This document shows positions 46,930 to 56,912 of a stretch of 64,000 bases of DNA, one piece after another. The translations under genes were made by a program, and so were the position numbers. Below the pieces are notes generated by a model. The model was not told the origin of the DNA and ran no database searches. It worked only from the letters and a program-made list of their open reading frames with translations. The DNA is taken from positions 1 to 64,000 of the forward strand of contig JAGMWG010000011.1 in NCBI GenBank assembly GCA_020744225.1. Direction: 5' to 3'. The stretch's first letter is position 1. Every line of letters begins with the position of its first letter. This DNA comes from Paraphoma chrysanthemicola (taxonomy: Eukaryota > Ascomycota > Dothideomycetes > Pleosporales > Phaeosphaeriaceae).

Positions 46930-48723
46930 CTAGAACGCGCCTCGGCCGGGCAGAGGGTCGTTCTTGACTGGACAGAACCTGTCGTGGGAAAGAGGATTGA
47001 CAAAGACAGGTTGCGGGCTGTTTCTATACGCTAGTTGTACCAGCGAGTTGCCTAAGGTTCGCACGTTAAGAAGTGAAGATACTGAAGAAGTGATTGGAAA
47101 CTCACTAGTCGGGTTGTATTGCGGCCAGCCGTAATTGGTCAAGCCTTGCTTCGAATCCCTAGCGAATGCAGCCCAAGCACCCATAATGTACTTGGACGTG
47201 GCATCTTCCGACAGCGTGTTGTTCAACCCTGATACATCTTCGGCAGTGCCAAAAACCATGTTGAGGTCAGATCCGTGGTAGGCACCGCTGCCCTCGAGTC
47301 CGAGACCAGCGGTACTGTTGTACAAGCGAAGATTTTCCCAATCGCCATAGTACCTATACCGCCACGTAGGAACATTGTACTGAACCCTATATTGAGTTGA
47401 GTATGAGACAGGACAAGTGAATGCGCGCTCGGCAAACAAATCCCATTGAGCGTTTGTAAAGTTGAGCCGAGTCGCATATCCAGCAAGACGGTACCACCCA
47501 TCTTCATGATGTGCATTGCCAGCTAACAGGGGAATCTTAGCAAAAGCACCCGAGGCCGACAGTTGCTCATAGTCGCCGAAGACAGTAATGTTGTCGATGG
47601 TAGGATGGAATGTTGCTTGCGCTGTGGCTTGTGTGGGAAGTGCTGGCACCCTTGCAGCAGCGGCGAGAATTACCGATGTATTTCTAGAGCGCACACAAGA
47701 GAGGACTTGTTTAGAATCATCGCTGGGTCCACCGCAGCCGATTTTCTGGGACACCTTGTACCATATGGACTGAGAATACTCCTTGGTGTTAGGCAGGAAG
47801 CTGAGTGAAGTTCCAGACATGGGGATCAGCCCAGACACGATTGGTTCGGTCTTCCATGCAAATGACCAATAATCCACGGATGCTCCTCCTGCACTTTGTC
47901 CAAAAATCACGATACGCTTGGGGTCGCCCCCAAATGCAGCGATGTTGTCGCGAACCCACTCGACGGCAGCGCGATGATCACGTAGAGCCGCATTGGCCTC
48001 GACTCCCGGTGCACCAGCGAAGCCGAAAATTCCGAGACGATAGCTAGTTTTTGTCAGCCTCACTAGTCGAAGGTGGAGCCGTCAGATATACTTTGGAGTA
48101 ACGACGATCACATCTTCGGTATCTGACAGATATTGGCCGTTATAGAAAGGACTGTGAGGGCCTGGAATCTGGAATCCTATCGATGCCGGTTAGCGAAAAA
48201 TGATACAACCAAAGGACAGTGCGAAGACTTGCGCCCGCCATGAAGAAATACAAGTACTGGCTTCTTTGCATTTCTATTGCCGGCATTTTTAGTCCAGACG
48301 TTGAGTTTTAGACAGTCTTCAGATGCAGAGTTGTTGTTCTGTGCCGCAAAATTCTTCCACACCCGCAAGCCAGACGGTTGTGTAAAGTTTGGGAAGCTGC
48401 TTAATGGCGGCTTGTTGGACAGACAGTCTGCTGACTAGCCAAGTCAGTGTCAAATATCTGGAATCCTGTCGAAAGTGGCATACCCATTCAGAGGCTTCGA
48501 ACACCGTCCCTGCTGGGGCAACGTATTTCTTTGGTGCAGCGAACCGCAATTCGCCCACGGGAGATTCCGCATAACGGATGCCCAGGAACTCAGTGACGCT
48601 GGTCCTATTCGACGCCTGGTGACCAATAATGGCTCCGCTGGATGTCTGCACGCGGGATGTGCGTGGCGCGCCGACAGTCGAGGTCACAAGCAAGGCCGCC
48701 GTAGCAGCAAATAAGAGCTGCAT
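46930..48723 (-). CDS. Secreted type-B carboxylesterase/lipase
   Basis: Five exons: 48723-48484, 48434-48233, 48176-48092, 48043-47106 and 47051-46930; 528 aa. The signal peptide is MQLLFAATAALLVTSTVGA. Family motifs: EFLGIRYAESPVGELRFA, SEDCLKLNVW, the oxyanion-hole region FLHGGR, nucleophile elbow IFGQSAGGAS (catalytic Ser), a Glu region and the His in SGAYHGSDLNMVFG. N-glycosylation sites are frequent. Homologues hydrolyse ester bonds outside the cell. Two oddities: intron 2 uses a GC-AG pair (GGGC|GCAAGT), and splicing there gives HGGR where HGGG or HGGA is usual, which may weaken the oxyanion hole. The last intron (54 bases) keeps the frame if retained. The first ATG in frame was chosen because it begins the signal peptide. 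Confidence 0.9.
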
Positions 48724-49735
48724 CTTGTCAAGGTGAAACAAGTGACTTCAACGCGACTGGTGCAACGAGAAGGAGGTCAGACTCTGTTGGAAAGTCTCGG
48801 GGACCTCGGCGAGCGAGACTGGAGGTTGCCAGGACAAGGAGCGAACGCCACTGCGAGATGTTGGCGGGACGTTGCTTGCCGAAGACGGCAGCCACCCTTG
48901 ACACATTACAGGGTCTCGCTAGAATGAGGCAAACCGCCGACACGGGACGGGAAGTGGATGAATTTGCTTAATTATGGTTCTCTAAGCGTCCGAGGATGTC
49001 CAAGGAGACGGGTGGTGGGGTTGGGATTATTTCGGGAGTGGCGTTCAGACGAGGTTTCGATTGGACTACGAAGAACCATCTCCGAATTGTCGGACTCGTT
49101 CATCCATCCACACCTACTGTAGTAGATACCTTGTCAAGGTTCGGATCTACTTGTTTGAAGCCATGGAAACTGCTGCACGCATGCGCACAACTCTGGTGCA
49201 GTCATCGGGCTCCTGTTGCGCATAGGTTGTGGTGGGCGTCCCATCGCGGAGGTGTTAATTTGGCCGTTTGTTGATCTTCATCAAATGACATCACTTGTCC
49301 CGAAACCTAGTCCAGACTGGCCATCTCCGAAATCCACGATAAGTCTGGGTAGGCTGCCACGAACACCCTGGGCATCTTCACACTCGGTAGATCAGCGAAG
49401 TAAGAGACCAATCAGCTCTGAAAGCGTAACCCGTACGATTGGTTGTGATTCGCGGATCGTGCAGCGCGCTTCGAGGACCTTATTTCGAATTATGGAAACT
49501 CCACACAGAACTCGCATGCTCTTCCGTGCCTGCAGTAAGTCCACAAAATCTGAGCATGGCCAAAATGGCCTATATGCCGACGTGGCCGTCGAACTTGCTC
49601 CCTACCGCTTGCGGCGCCCTTGCCCGCGAACCCCAAGCTCACAGTGATAGGATTGCACCACTGTGCCAGGCTTCGAAGACTTCATTGATACAAAACTGCG
49701 CTCCCCATTAGGCGGAGGAAATCTACGTGGAACAA
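48724..49735. other. Divergent promoter region of carboxylesterase and receptor-like gene
   Basis: The 1-kb segment between two divergent starts holds both promoters. Open frames here carry no recognisable protein features. Confidence 0.5.
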
Positions 49736-51048
49736 ATGGCACCCAATGTCGGGCTCGGCACACAAGGACCCATGCAGCGAGGATGGGGACTCTGGTTGAC
49801 AAGTGTGCTCGCTGTCGTGACTGCAGCAATCTTCGTTGGAGCTCGACTCGTGCAACGGCTGGTCAAGCGCAATGGATTTGGCATAGACGACTACATGATC
49901 ATTGCCGCCCTGCTATCCTCCGCGTTGCTGTCTTTCACAGAATGTCAAGGTGAGCAGCTCTCTGTACCCTGTCGAACTAAGCTCTAATTGTTGCTAGCTG
50001 TTGTGTATGGTTATGGTCGACATTGGGCTTCACTCGACCACCAATCACGTGTCATAGCACGCAAGTGGTTCTACGGTGCCAACATCGTCTACAAGGTTGT
50101 GTTGATGTTCAACAAGATATCAGTCGTTTGCCTCTATTACCGCATCTTCGCCATCTCAACCAAATATTTCCGCATTGCATGTAATGCCATGAATACATGG
50201 GTGGTGGTGTCCAGCATGGCGTTCGTCGTCGCCACGGTGTTTCAATGCACTCCCGTTGCTGCGTTTTGGGACAGGAGCATACCCAACTTCAAGTGTTTCA
50301 AGAACGAGCCTTGGTGGATTTCGTATGCGACAGTCCAGATCACCACTGATTTCATGTTGTTGGCGATGCCAATCCCGCAGATTCTACGGCTCTCGATGAG
50401 TAAAGCCGAGAAGCTCGGTATCTGCTTGGTATTTGGAACAGGAGCTTTGTAGGTGAATTAGATGCTTCATGCTGTGACATGCTGACGGTTCGCAGCGTAA
50501 CCTTTGCCTCGATCTACCGGGCTACTACCATTGCTGCATCCGCCAGCGATCCTGATCCGACATGGGGACCTATACCTGCCACTATCTGGTCTGTAATCGA
50601 AGCCAATGCCGGTATTGTATGTGCCTGTTTGCCTATGCTTCGTGGTCCTTTTGTACAACTTTTTGGGCCCGTGTTTGCCTTACGGCCTACGGCGGCACCG
50701 CAGCCTCAGACCTATCACTTGAGCTGGCGGTTTGGTGAAAGCAACTCTATCGCTGTGATTGGAAATAGCAGACGGGCTGGTTCGGATGCAGTTTCGGAAT
50801 CGAGTCGCGACAGCGAAGAAGGCATCATCAAGGAGGACGACTTTGCCACAGCACCCGACCACATAACCTTCCAGTTTCCTCTCAAACGCAGAGCAAGTCA
50901 AATAATGGTCACGAACGAGTTTAGCGTAGTGAGCAATGACTACACAAAGAGAACAAGCATGGCTGGATCTGAGGGCATGGAGACTGGTACCACCTCAAAT
51001 GTACATGACGAGAGGACTGATGGGAAGAAACCATTTTCCCATATTTGA
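49736..51048 (+). CDS. Rhodopsin-domain (PTH11-like) seven-helix membrane protein
   Basis: Three exons: 49736-49949, 49998-50448 and 50496-51048; 405 aa. Seven hydrophobic segments follow the fungal rhodopsin-domain pattern: GWGLWLTSVLAVVTAAIF, GFGIDDYMIIAALLSSAL, then across the first intron ECQAVVYGYGRH, the loop IARKWFYGANIVYKVVLMF, KISVVCLYYRIF, VVVSSMAFVVATVFQCTPVAAFWD, WWISYATVQITTDFMLLAMPI, LGICLVFGTGAFVTFASIYR and WSVIEANAGIVCACLPMLR. The C-terminal 140 residues are cytosolic, Ser-rich and disordered. Members include Pth11-type receptors involved in surface sensing; the ligand is unknown. No CFEM domain is present at the N-terminus. The start is the first ATG after an in-frame GTG. 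Confidence 0.88.
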
Positions 51049-51740
51049 GACGGTTTGCTGCAAGCATCGGGATTCCCTTTGCCACTAGGTCTGTCGTCAA
51101 GTCTCACCCCGGGCGCATGTGCTCAGCGATGTCGTGCAGAGCTCCAGATACCTGATTCCTTTTCACCTTGTGTATTGGAATGCGTTTGCGCGTAGTGTCT
51201 TCATTAGGACTTCTTGTACGATCTGCGATGTTGATGGATGCAATGAGCGCAGCTTTCGAACGTGATGCATCAAAGTTCGCTACACGGTTGGAAGGCGAAA
51301 GGCGCTTGTTGCACAGCCAGTCTCTTGGTGAGGCATTTCTTTGGCCGATGCTTACACACGTGGTGCGCCACAGCATCCGGGCTACAGTCACTTGCATAAG
51401 AAGCCGTGGCAGCGGTGCTTGACCTCAGCTCCAAGCAAAGCTCGCGAATTGCGTGGCTGGGAGAAAACCCAGAACGGTTGAGTTGCGAGACGATCGTTGA
51501 GCCCCGCATCCATCGCTTCTGGGCGCAGAGTTTGCGCCACACACCCGAGCGCATTCCATGCTTCTAGACATGTCCTCAGACGTCATGCGCACATGAAGTC
51601 AATATTGACTCGACGTCCTCAGATCGAGCCATGTCTTTTCTCCTCGCTCAACGAGTCTGCATCATCTTGTGCTCTGGCAACGACGTCACTCCCGACACCT
51701 AAACCATAGCAGACCGTCGCTAGACCGACATTACCCCGCC
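51049..51740. other. Spacer upstream of the HeLo gene
   Basis: No gene recognised; the HeLo promoter lies here. Confidence 0.5.
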
Positions 51741-53321
51741 ATGGCCGACGACTCCACCCAAGCCACCACGCCCGCAAAGAGCAAAGCGCAAATCCTCGCC
51801 GACGTCTTCTCCCTCGCGACCCAATTCAGCACATGTGTCGAGGCATTCAATTTGATCCATCCCTCCAAGGACAATGATCACGCGCAAAAAGTTGCCTTGG
51901 CCAAGCTTGGCCTACAGCAGGGCAGGCTGCTCATCTTTGGAGATGCTGTTGGCATTTCAGCGCCGCCTGCACATATTGCGAGACACATGATTCCTTCTCA
52001 CCCAGGGTTAACAAACCCAGATCCACATCTGCCGGTCAACTTTGGCGTCAGGGACCCGAAGCTGGATGACGATGTCATAAATGGGAAGATTCGCCAGGCG
52101 CTCAATGAGATCTCAGGCCGACCAAGCAATCTTTCGCGAGATGAGCTGATGGAGAAATATGGGTTGAAAAGCCCGAAGCACTTTTCTAGAATCGAGTACC
52201 CCGCCCTTGACACAAATCGACTTGAAGGATTTCGGGAGAAGTATGCTTTGCTGCAGGATCTCGTGCGGCAGATGGGAGCGCGTGCGAGCATCAAGCGCAA
52301 TATGAGCATGACGACAAACCACTGGACGGTGAAGCACTCGGACCGTTTCAATCAGTTTGTTAGAACAGTGCGGACCGAGGTTGATGCCCTGGTGGAGCTC
52401 TTGGATGTCAAAGAGCAGGTCGACCGCGGCATGCGATCAGACATTCGATCCATGGGCTGGCATCCTGACCTCACTGGACCTGTTGTCCGACAAGACTGGG
52501 AGAAACTTCAGCTAATCCGCGAAGCATGTTCAATTGATTATCCCGAGTACGTCGAGGTTGTCGACACCGCACTCCAATACATCAATGAGGAGCTAAAAGA
52601 AGCACATCTTGAGGTTCGCCGGGCAAGCTACAACTTGCCCACTTCGTCGGGCGGTGCTGCCAGCGCGCGGCGCAAATCGGACTACGACATTCGTAGCGCG
52701 CCACTTGAGGTTCAGGCGCAAGCAAAGGTGCCCGCGTCCGCACCAGCCAAAGCCAGCGAGAAGACGCATCTGCAGCTTTCAGCTGAGCGAGCGTGTGATC
52801 CGAACGCCGGTCGCGAAAAGAGACCTAGTTGGCTGTCAGCCTTTAGTTTCAAGTCCTGGTCCAAGAGCCACAAAGTTGACAAGCGGCGCTCTCTGAGCGT
52901 GCCCGAAACAACTGTGGTGGACCCGCAGCGTTCACTGTCCGAGGGCGAGGCTGCCGTTCCACCACGCTCGTCAGAAGAAGGGAACGAACTCGAACCCATA
53001 CGCTCAAAATCTCTGAGCGCAATCCCGGATGGACCGGCGCTCGATCTTGACTCCAGGATGAGAGAGGTATCTCTCGATGAAACAAAGATGCCCTCTGTCC
53101 CCGAGGATCGCGAAGTCTCACCGAAGGCGCCGGCAAATCGTGTGTCACTTGACAAGAACGCGCTGGTGCAGACTCAGACTGTGAGCAGCGAAGGCAGTGC
53201 AGATGCCAACGGGCTGTACGGCGCGACGACGGTGAACAGCCTCATAGATAGGCACGATCTTTACCCCGGCATTGGACGGATTGAGACAAAGGACATTCGC
53301 CAGAAAGCCCACGAGATGTAG
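51741..53321 (+). CDS. HeLo-domain protein (HET-s/LopB type)
   Basis: Single exon, 526 aa from MADDSTQATTPAKSK; an upstream in-frame codon at 51669 is less likely to be used. Residues about 12-220 match the helical HeLo domain (ILADVFSLATQFSTCVEAF, KVALAKLGLQQGRLLIFGDAVGI, FNQFVRTVRTEVDALVELL). In the Podospora HET-s system this domain forms membrane-damaging assemblies in vegetative incompatibility. Residues 260-500 are disordered, Ser/Pro/Glu-rich with basic SWSKSHKVDKRRS. The last 40 residues carry a conserved-looking tail (SLIDRHDLYPGIGRIETKDIR). No pair of HET-s-type amyloid repeats is visible, so it may act without prion formation. Function in this organism is inferred. Confidence 0.85.
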   Translation: MADDSTQATTPAKSKAQILADVFSLATQFSTCVEAFNLIHPSKDNDHAQKVALAKLGLQQGRLLIFGDAVGISAPPAHIARHMIPSHPGLTNPDPHLPVNFGVRDPKLDDDVINGKIRQALNEISGRPSNLSRDELMEKYGLKSPKHFSRIEYPALDTNRLEGFREKYALLQDLVRQMGARASIKRNMSMTTNHWTVKHSDRFNQFVRTVRTEVDALVELLDVKEQVDRGMRSDIRSMGWHPDLTGPVVRQDWEKLQLIREACSIDYPEYVEVVDTALQYINEELKEAHLEVRRASYNLPTSSGGAASARRKSDYDIRSAPLEVQAQAKVPASAPAKASEKTHLQLSAERACDPNAGREKRPSWLSAFSFKSWSKSHKVDKRRSLSVPETTVVDPQRSLSEGEAAVPPRSSEEGNELEPIRSKSLSAIPDGPALDLDSRMREVSLDETKMPSVPEDREVSPKAPANRVSLDKNALVQTQTVSSEGSADANGLYGATTVNSLIDRHDLYPGIGRIETKDIRQKAHEM

Positions 53322-54211
53322 ATGATGGGAGTCGGCGCATCTCGAGCTGGAGACGAGTTTGCCACAGGACACGAGAAACTTGGCTATGCTCTGACGTTGG
53401 CTGAGCGTGGGGTGATATCCAGATACTGCATGTTGTTTGACTATCTTTTCTCGAAAGCAATTGCGAATTGTGCAACGCAACACGGACACATGCGCAAGCC
53501 TATCGGATTCCGTGCATGCTTTGTTGGCCCTCACCATTGATGATCACTGATTGATGGCTTTGAAATCTAGCAGAACAGACCGGTGCATACTGCCTATCTC
53601 GGCTCCTGCAACGCTGCCGTCATATCCATGTCCGCGCATATACCCTGGTCCTGGCTAGTCTACAATGACCAACACGTGATCTCAGTTCTACCCGCCTGTC
53701 TGAGCGAGTTCGCCTCGCACAGGTGCCGGGCCAAGACACAAGACATGAATCACTTAAGGGAGGAGAATAGCGTGATGACCAACGTCGCTGGGCCTCGACG
53801 CCTGTGTTTGGCATTAAAGCCGAGTGCGCCTCCCTCATCCAGAAATTGGTGGAGAAACACGTCAATTTCTCGTAGAGGCAGGTACACTCGGCTCCTTCTA
53901 CCAGCAATCAACTGATCATCTGGACCTGTGCGCGACGAAACGATTCCTCGTACCAAAACCAGTTTCGCGGTGTCCCTCGTCCTGTGCGGCGCATCGCGTG
54001 TCAATAGAACCCATTGCGATCTTGCGCTCGGTCGCGCTGAAACTGCTAGACAACGTGGCCGGAATATTATCCGTCCGCAGGAAGTACTGGGCACGTCATT
54101 TCACAAGCAACAACCTCGGAGCATCCCCCATTGAAGCAGGCAAAGTCCAAAAGAAGGACCGAATGGAAATTGCAAGAGCATGAATTCTCCGACATCCGTC
54201 ATGTGCCGCGG
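53322..54211. other. Convergent intergenic region
   Basis: Between the 3' ends of the HeLo gene and the enoyl-CoA hydratase gene. A minus-strand frame at 53750-54094 looks partly protein-like (LVLVRGIVSSRTG) but has no family or start. No gene supported. Confidence 0.4.
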
Positions 54212-55406
54212 TCAACGATGTTGAAAATTGGCAGGTCGCTTCTCCAGGAATGCCTGTATACCCTCGCGGCAATCGGCAAGCGAGAAACTGCTGTAGTACA
54301 ACGCACGTTCAATCTCTAGCCCTGCCGTTAGGGTAGTCGTTTCGGCTTTCACGTATCAGCTCGGCATGCTCCAGCACCAGGGTATGCAGGATACTGACCT
54401 GCCGCAACGGCTTGCTTGGCCAACCCGATTGCGCCTGCGGAGTATGATGCAACCGTCCGCGCCACTTTCAGGGTTTCCTCCAGGACATCATCTTCGGATG
54501 AGATGACCCGGTTAACGACACCAAGACGTTCCATCTCGGTCGCTGATGTTGGCGCTCCGGTTAATATCAGCTCCATCGCCTGATCAGTCAATACGAGAAC
54601 AGCTCAGTCGAGATCAATACCAAGCTCGAGGTTATTGAACGTGTGTGCGGGGTACGCACCTTTTGCTTTCCGATTGCTCTGGCCAGCCTCTGCGTCTGAG
54701 CGACATGTTAGCAATGCACGCACAGGATCGGTGCAAGGGAGACGTACGCCGCCAGCACCTGGAATAGTGCCCAACTTCACCTCCGGAAAGCCAAACCGGG
54801 CGTCTGCCGAAGCAAAGATCATATCGCACTGTATGTACACACTATTAGTGCCCGCATGCAATCTAGGAATCTGGGGTAGGAGTTTCGACATGGCGGCCGG
54901 GACCACCTGACCACTGTGAAGGTTTTTCTCACCATCAATGCCAGTTCAAAACCACCACCAAACTAGGATAGTTTAGTGCGTGTCAAGAAGAGCAGGTATC
55001 GTCCGACTCACGGCGAAACCTCTCACTGCGGCCAAAATCGGCTTGCGGAAGCTCGAGATCGCGTCTCCAAGGTCCTTGAGGTACTTCCTGGAATACGCTT
55101 CGGCTGTTGAAATCTTTGCTAGTTCGCTTAGGTCCGCTCCGGCTGGGTTCCGCATGGTCAGTCTGGGGAACAATTAAGCGTAATTTGGATCGTCATACCA
55201 CAAAACGGCGAAGCGCCAGCGCCACTCAGTACAATGACCCTTACCGTTGGGCTACGGTCGAGTTGGCTCAGTGCGGCTGTCAACTCATCTATCAACGCCT
55301 GTGAGAGTGCATTTCGTTTCTTCGGTCTGTTGAGCTCCACTACAGCAACTCCAGCGTCCTTGATGGAGACGATCAAGCTAGGCAGATCGAGTACGTCCGT
55401 GTTCAT
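54212..55406 (-). CDS. Enoyl-CoA hydratase/isomerase family protein
   Basis: Seven exons: 55406-55199, 55142-55012, 54962-54933, 54828-54748, 54695-54660, 54579-54399 and 54345-54212; 266 aa. The crotonase fold is clear: VAVVELNRPKKRNALSQAL, VIVLSGAGASPFCAGADL (first oxyanion-hole region), RKPILAAVRGFAFGGGFELAL (second oxyanion region), MCDMIFASADARFGFPEVKLG, the catalytic-Glu segment GTIPGAGGTQRLARAIGK, then AMELILTGAPTSATEMERLGVVNRVI and a C-terminal YSSFSLADCREGIQAFLEKR. It hydrates trans-2-enoyl-CoA or acts as an isomerase in fatty-acid degradation. No SKL-type peroxisomal signal is visible at the end (NFQHR) and no clear presequence, so the location is open. Exons of 30 and 36 bases are unusually small. 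It is divergent from the adenylation/reductase gene, 1.5 kb away. Confidence 0.88.
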
Positions 55407-56912
55407 CTTCGGTCTTGGTAGGGCAGCGTAATTCTGGCATTGGATCAGCACTTCTTCTGCTTTCACGGCATGGGAGCAGGCTAACGTCTTGCTGCTATTG
55501 GCTGTCAACTGGCAAGTATCACGCAATGTGAAGGGTAAAAGTACTGAGTTCAAGTTGACCGCCCATTTTATGCACCCGCACTCGCGCGCTCGTCCTAGCG
55601 GCGGAATCTCGGGCACATATCTTGCCTGAAGCAGAAAAGGCAGATTCGTAATTGCGGTGTGATTGTGTTTGGCTCTGCTCATGGGTGCATGCTGGCCGCA
55701 ACAACATACCCCACAGGTTTGCTTTGCGCAACATCGATCCTGCATGCGCGTGTCCGCCGAACGGGTGTGCCAACCTTTGCTTTTTGCGGCATATCCCTAC
55801 CTCAGGTTCATCGCCGCCGCACGGGCCTGCGGGACGATTACCGCAAACTCAATCTCGGCGCAACATGTTGACTTGAGCACACAGGATGCAACTTGTACCG
55901 AGAAACAAGGAGGGTTTCATATGTGGAATCATGTTCTAGCAATCGGATGAGCCGGACTCTGTGGTTTGCTACTCGCCCAACACTGTAGACTCAAGCCCTG
56001 CGGCTCGAGACGCTGATCCTTGCCAGCACATCGTGTATCATGCAGGTTGCACGGACCTGCAGAACCCACTCACACTTGCATTTAGATGTGCTTCGTCCAT
56101 TAGGTTTAGGGCGTAAACGCGACTCCCGCGAAGCCTGCAGGCCATGTGCGTGGACCTCCAGGTATCAGCCAAGGTTCTCAATATACCTCTCGGTCATGCT
56201 AATTGGCAATCAGCTCCCTCTCCAAAGTAGAACGGAGCGACATCCTCGCTCCCTTGACCCTCTGCTTGGAGCATTTGTCCGGCTTCATTTATTCGAGGCC
56301 CGTCACATGCTTGGAAGTCAGGATGCATTGTTGCCGTCCACGTATCCAGGCAGCGACCAGGCCATACATCTCGATATTAGTGCCGCTTGTCTGCTTAGGC
56401 GGGTGGAGCTGCAGTGGTCGGCGAGCAATGAGATCCAGCACTTCACCCTGCATTCTTCCGCGTATTATGAATCATACTTCCCAATGATCTTGATAATTCT
56501 GGACGCTACATACTGTAAGTGGTTGGTTTCTCTCTAGGGATCCTGTAAAATCCAGTTGCAGCAGACCACTCCCACGCCTGACCACTCAATCTCCCCGGCA
56601 ACCGGCCACGGTGCAGGAGATCCTCGGGGTGCAGGTGTGGTGTCATTCAGATTCTTCCCATGCCCTCATGGGGCGGACTGGCTAACCTCTTGAGTAGCTT
56701 AGCCTCCTTCTCACGGCCATTGTACACGTTGACTTCTCGCCGATCGGATAAGCGCATGGAGACATCGCGGAAAACGTGCTATGACTTGATGCTTGAGGCT
56801 GGATCCACATCGCGCTCTTGAGGATACATAAGTGCACACGGTCTGCAGTATCACCATACATCTTCGGACTGTATTCGGCAATTCCCGTCATTCATCGTTT
56901 CGTTCTCTCAAC
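55407..56912. other. Divergent promoter region of enoyl-CoA hydratase and NRPS-like genes
   Basis: A 1.5-kb shared upstream region. A plus-strand frame at 56040-56537 has no recognisable protein features. No gene supported. Confidence 0.45.

Noticed and set aside
56040..56537. 165-codon plus-strand frame
   Set aside because: No recognisable motifs and it lies in the divergent promoter region; not supported.
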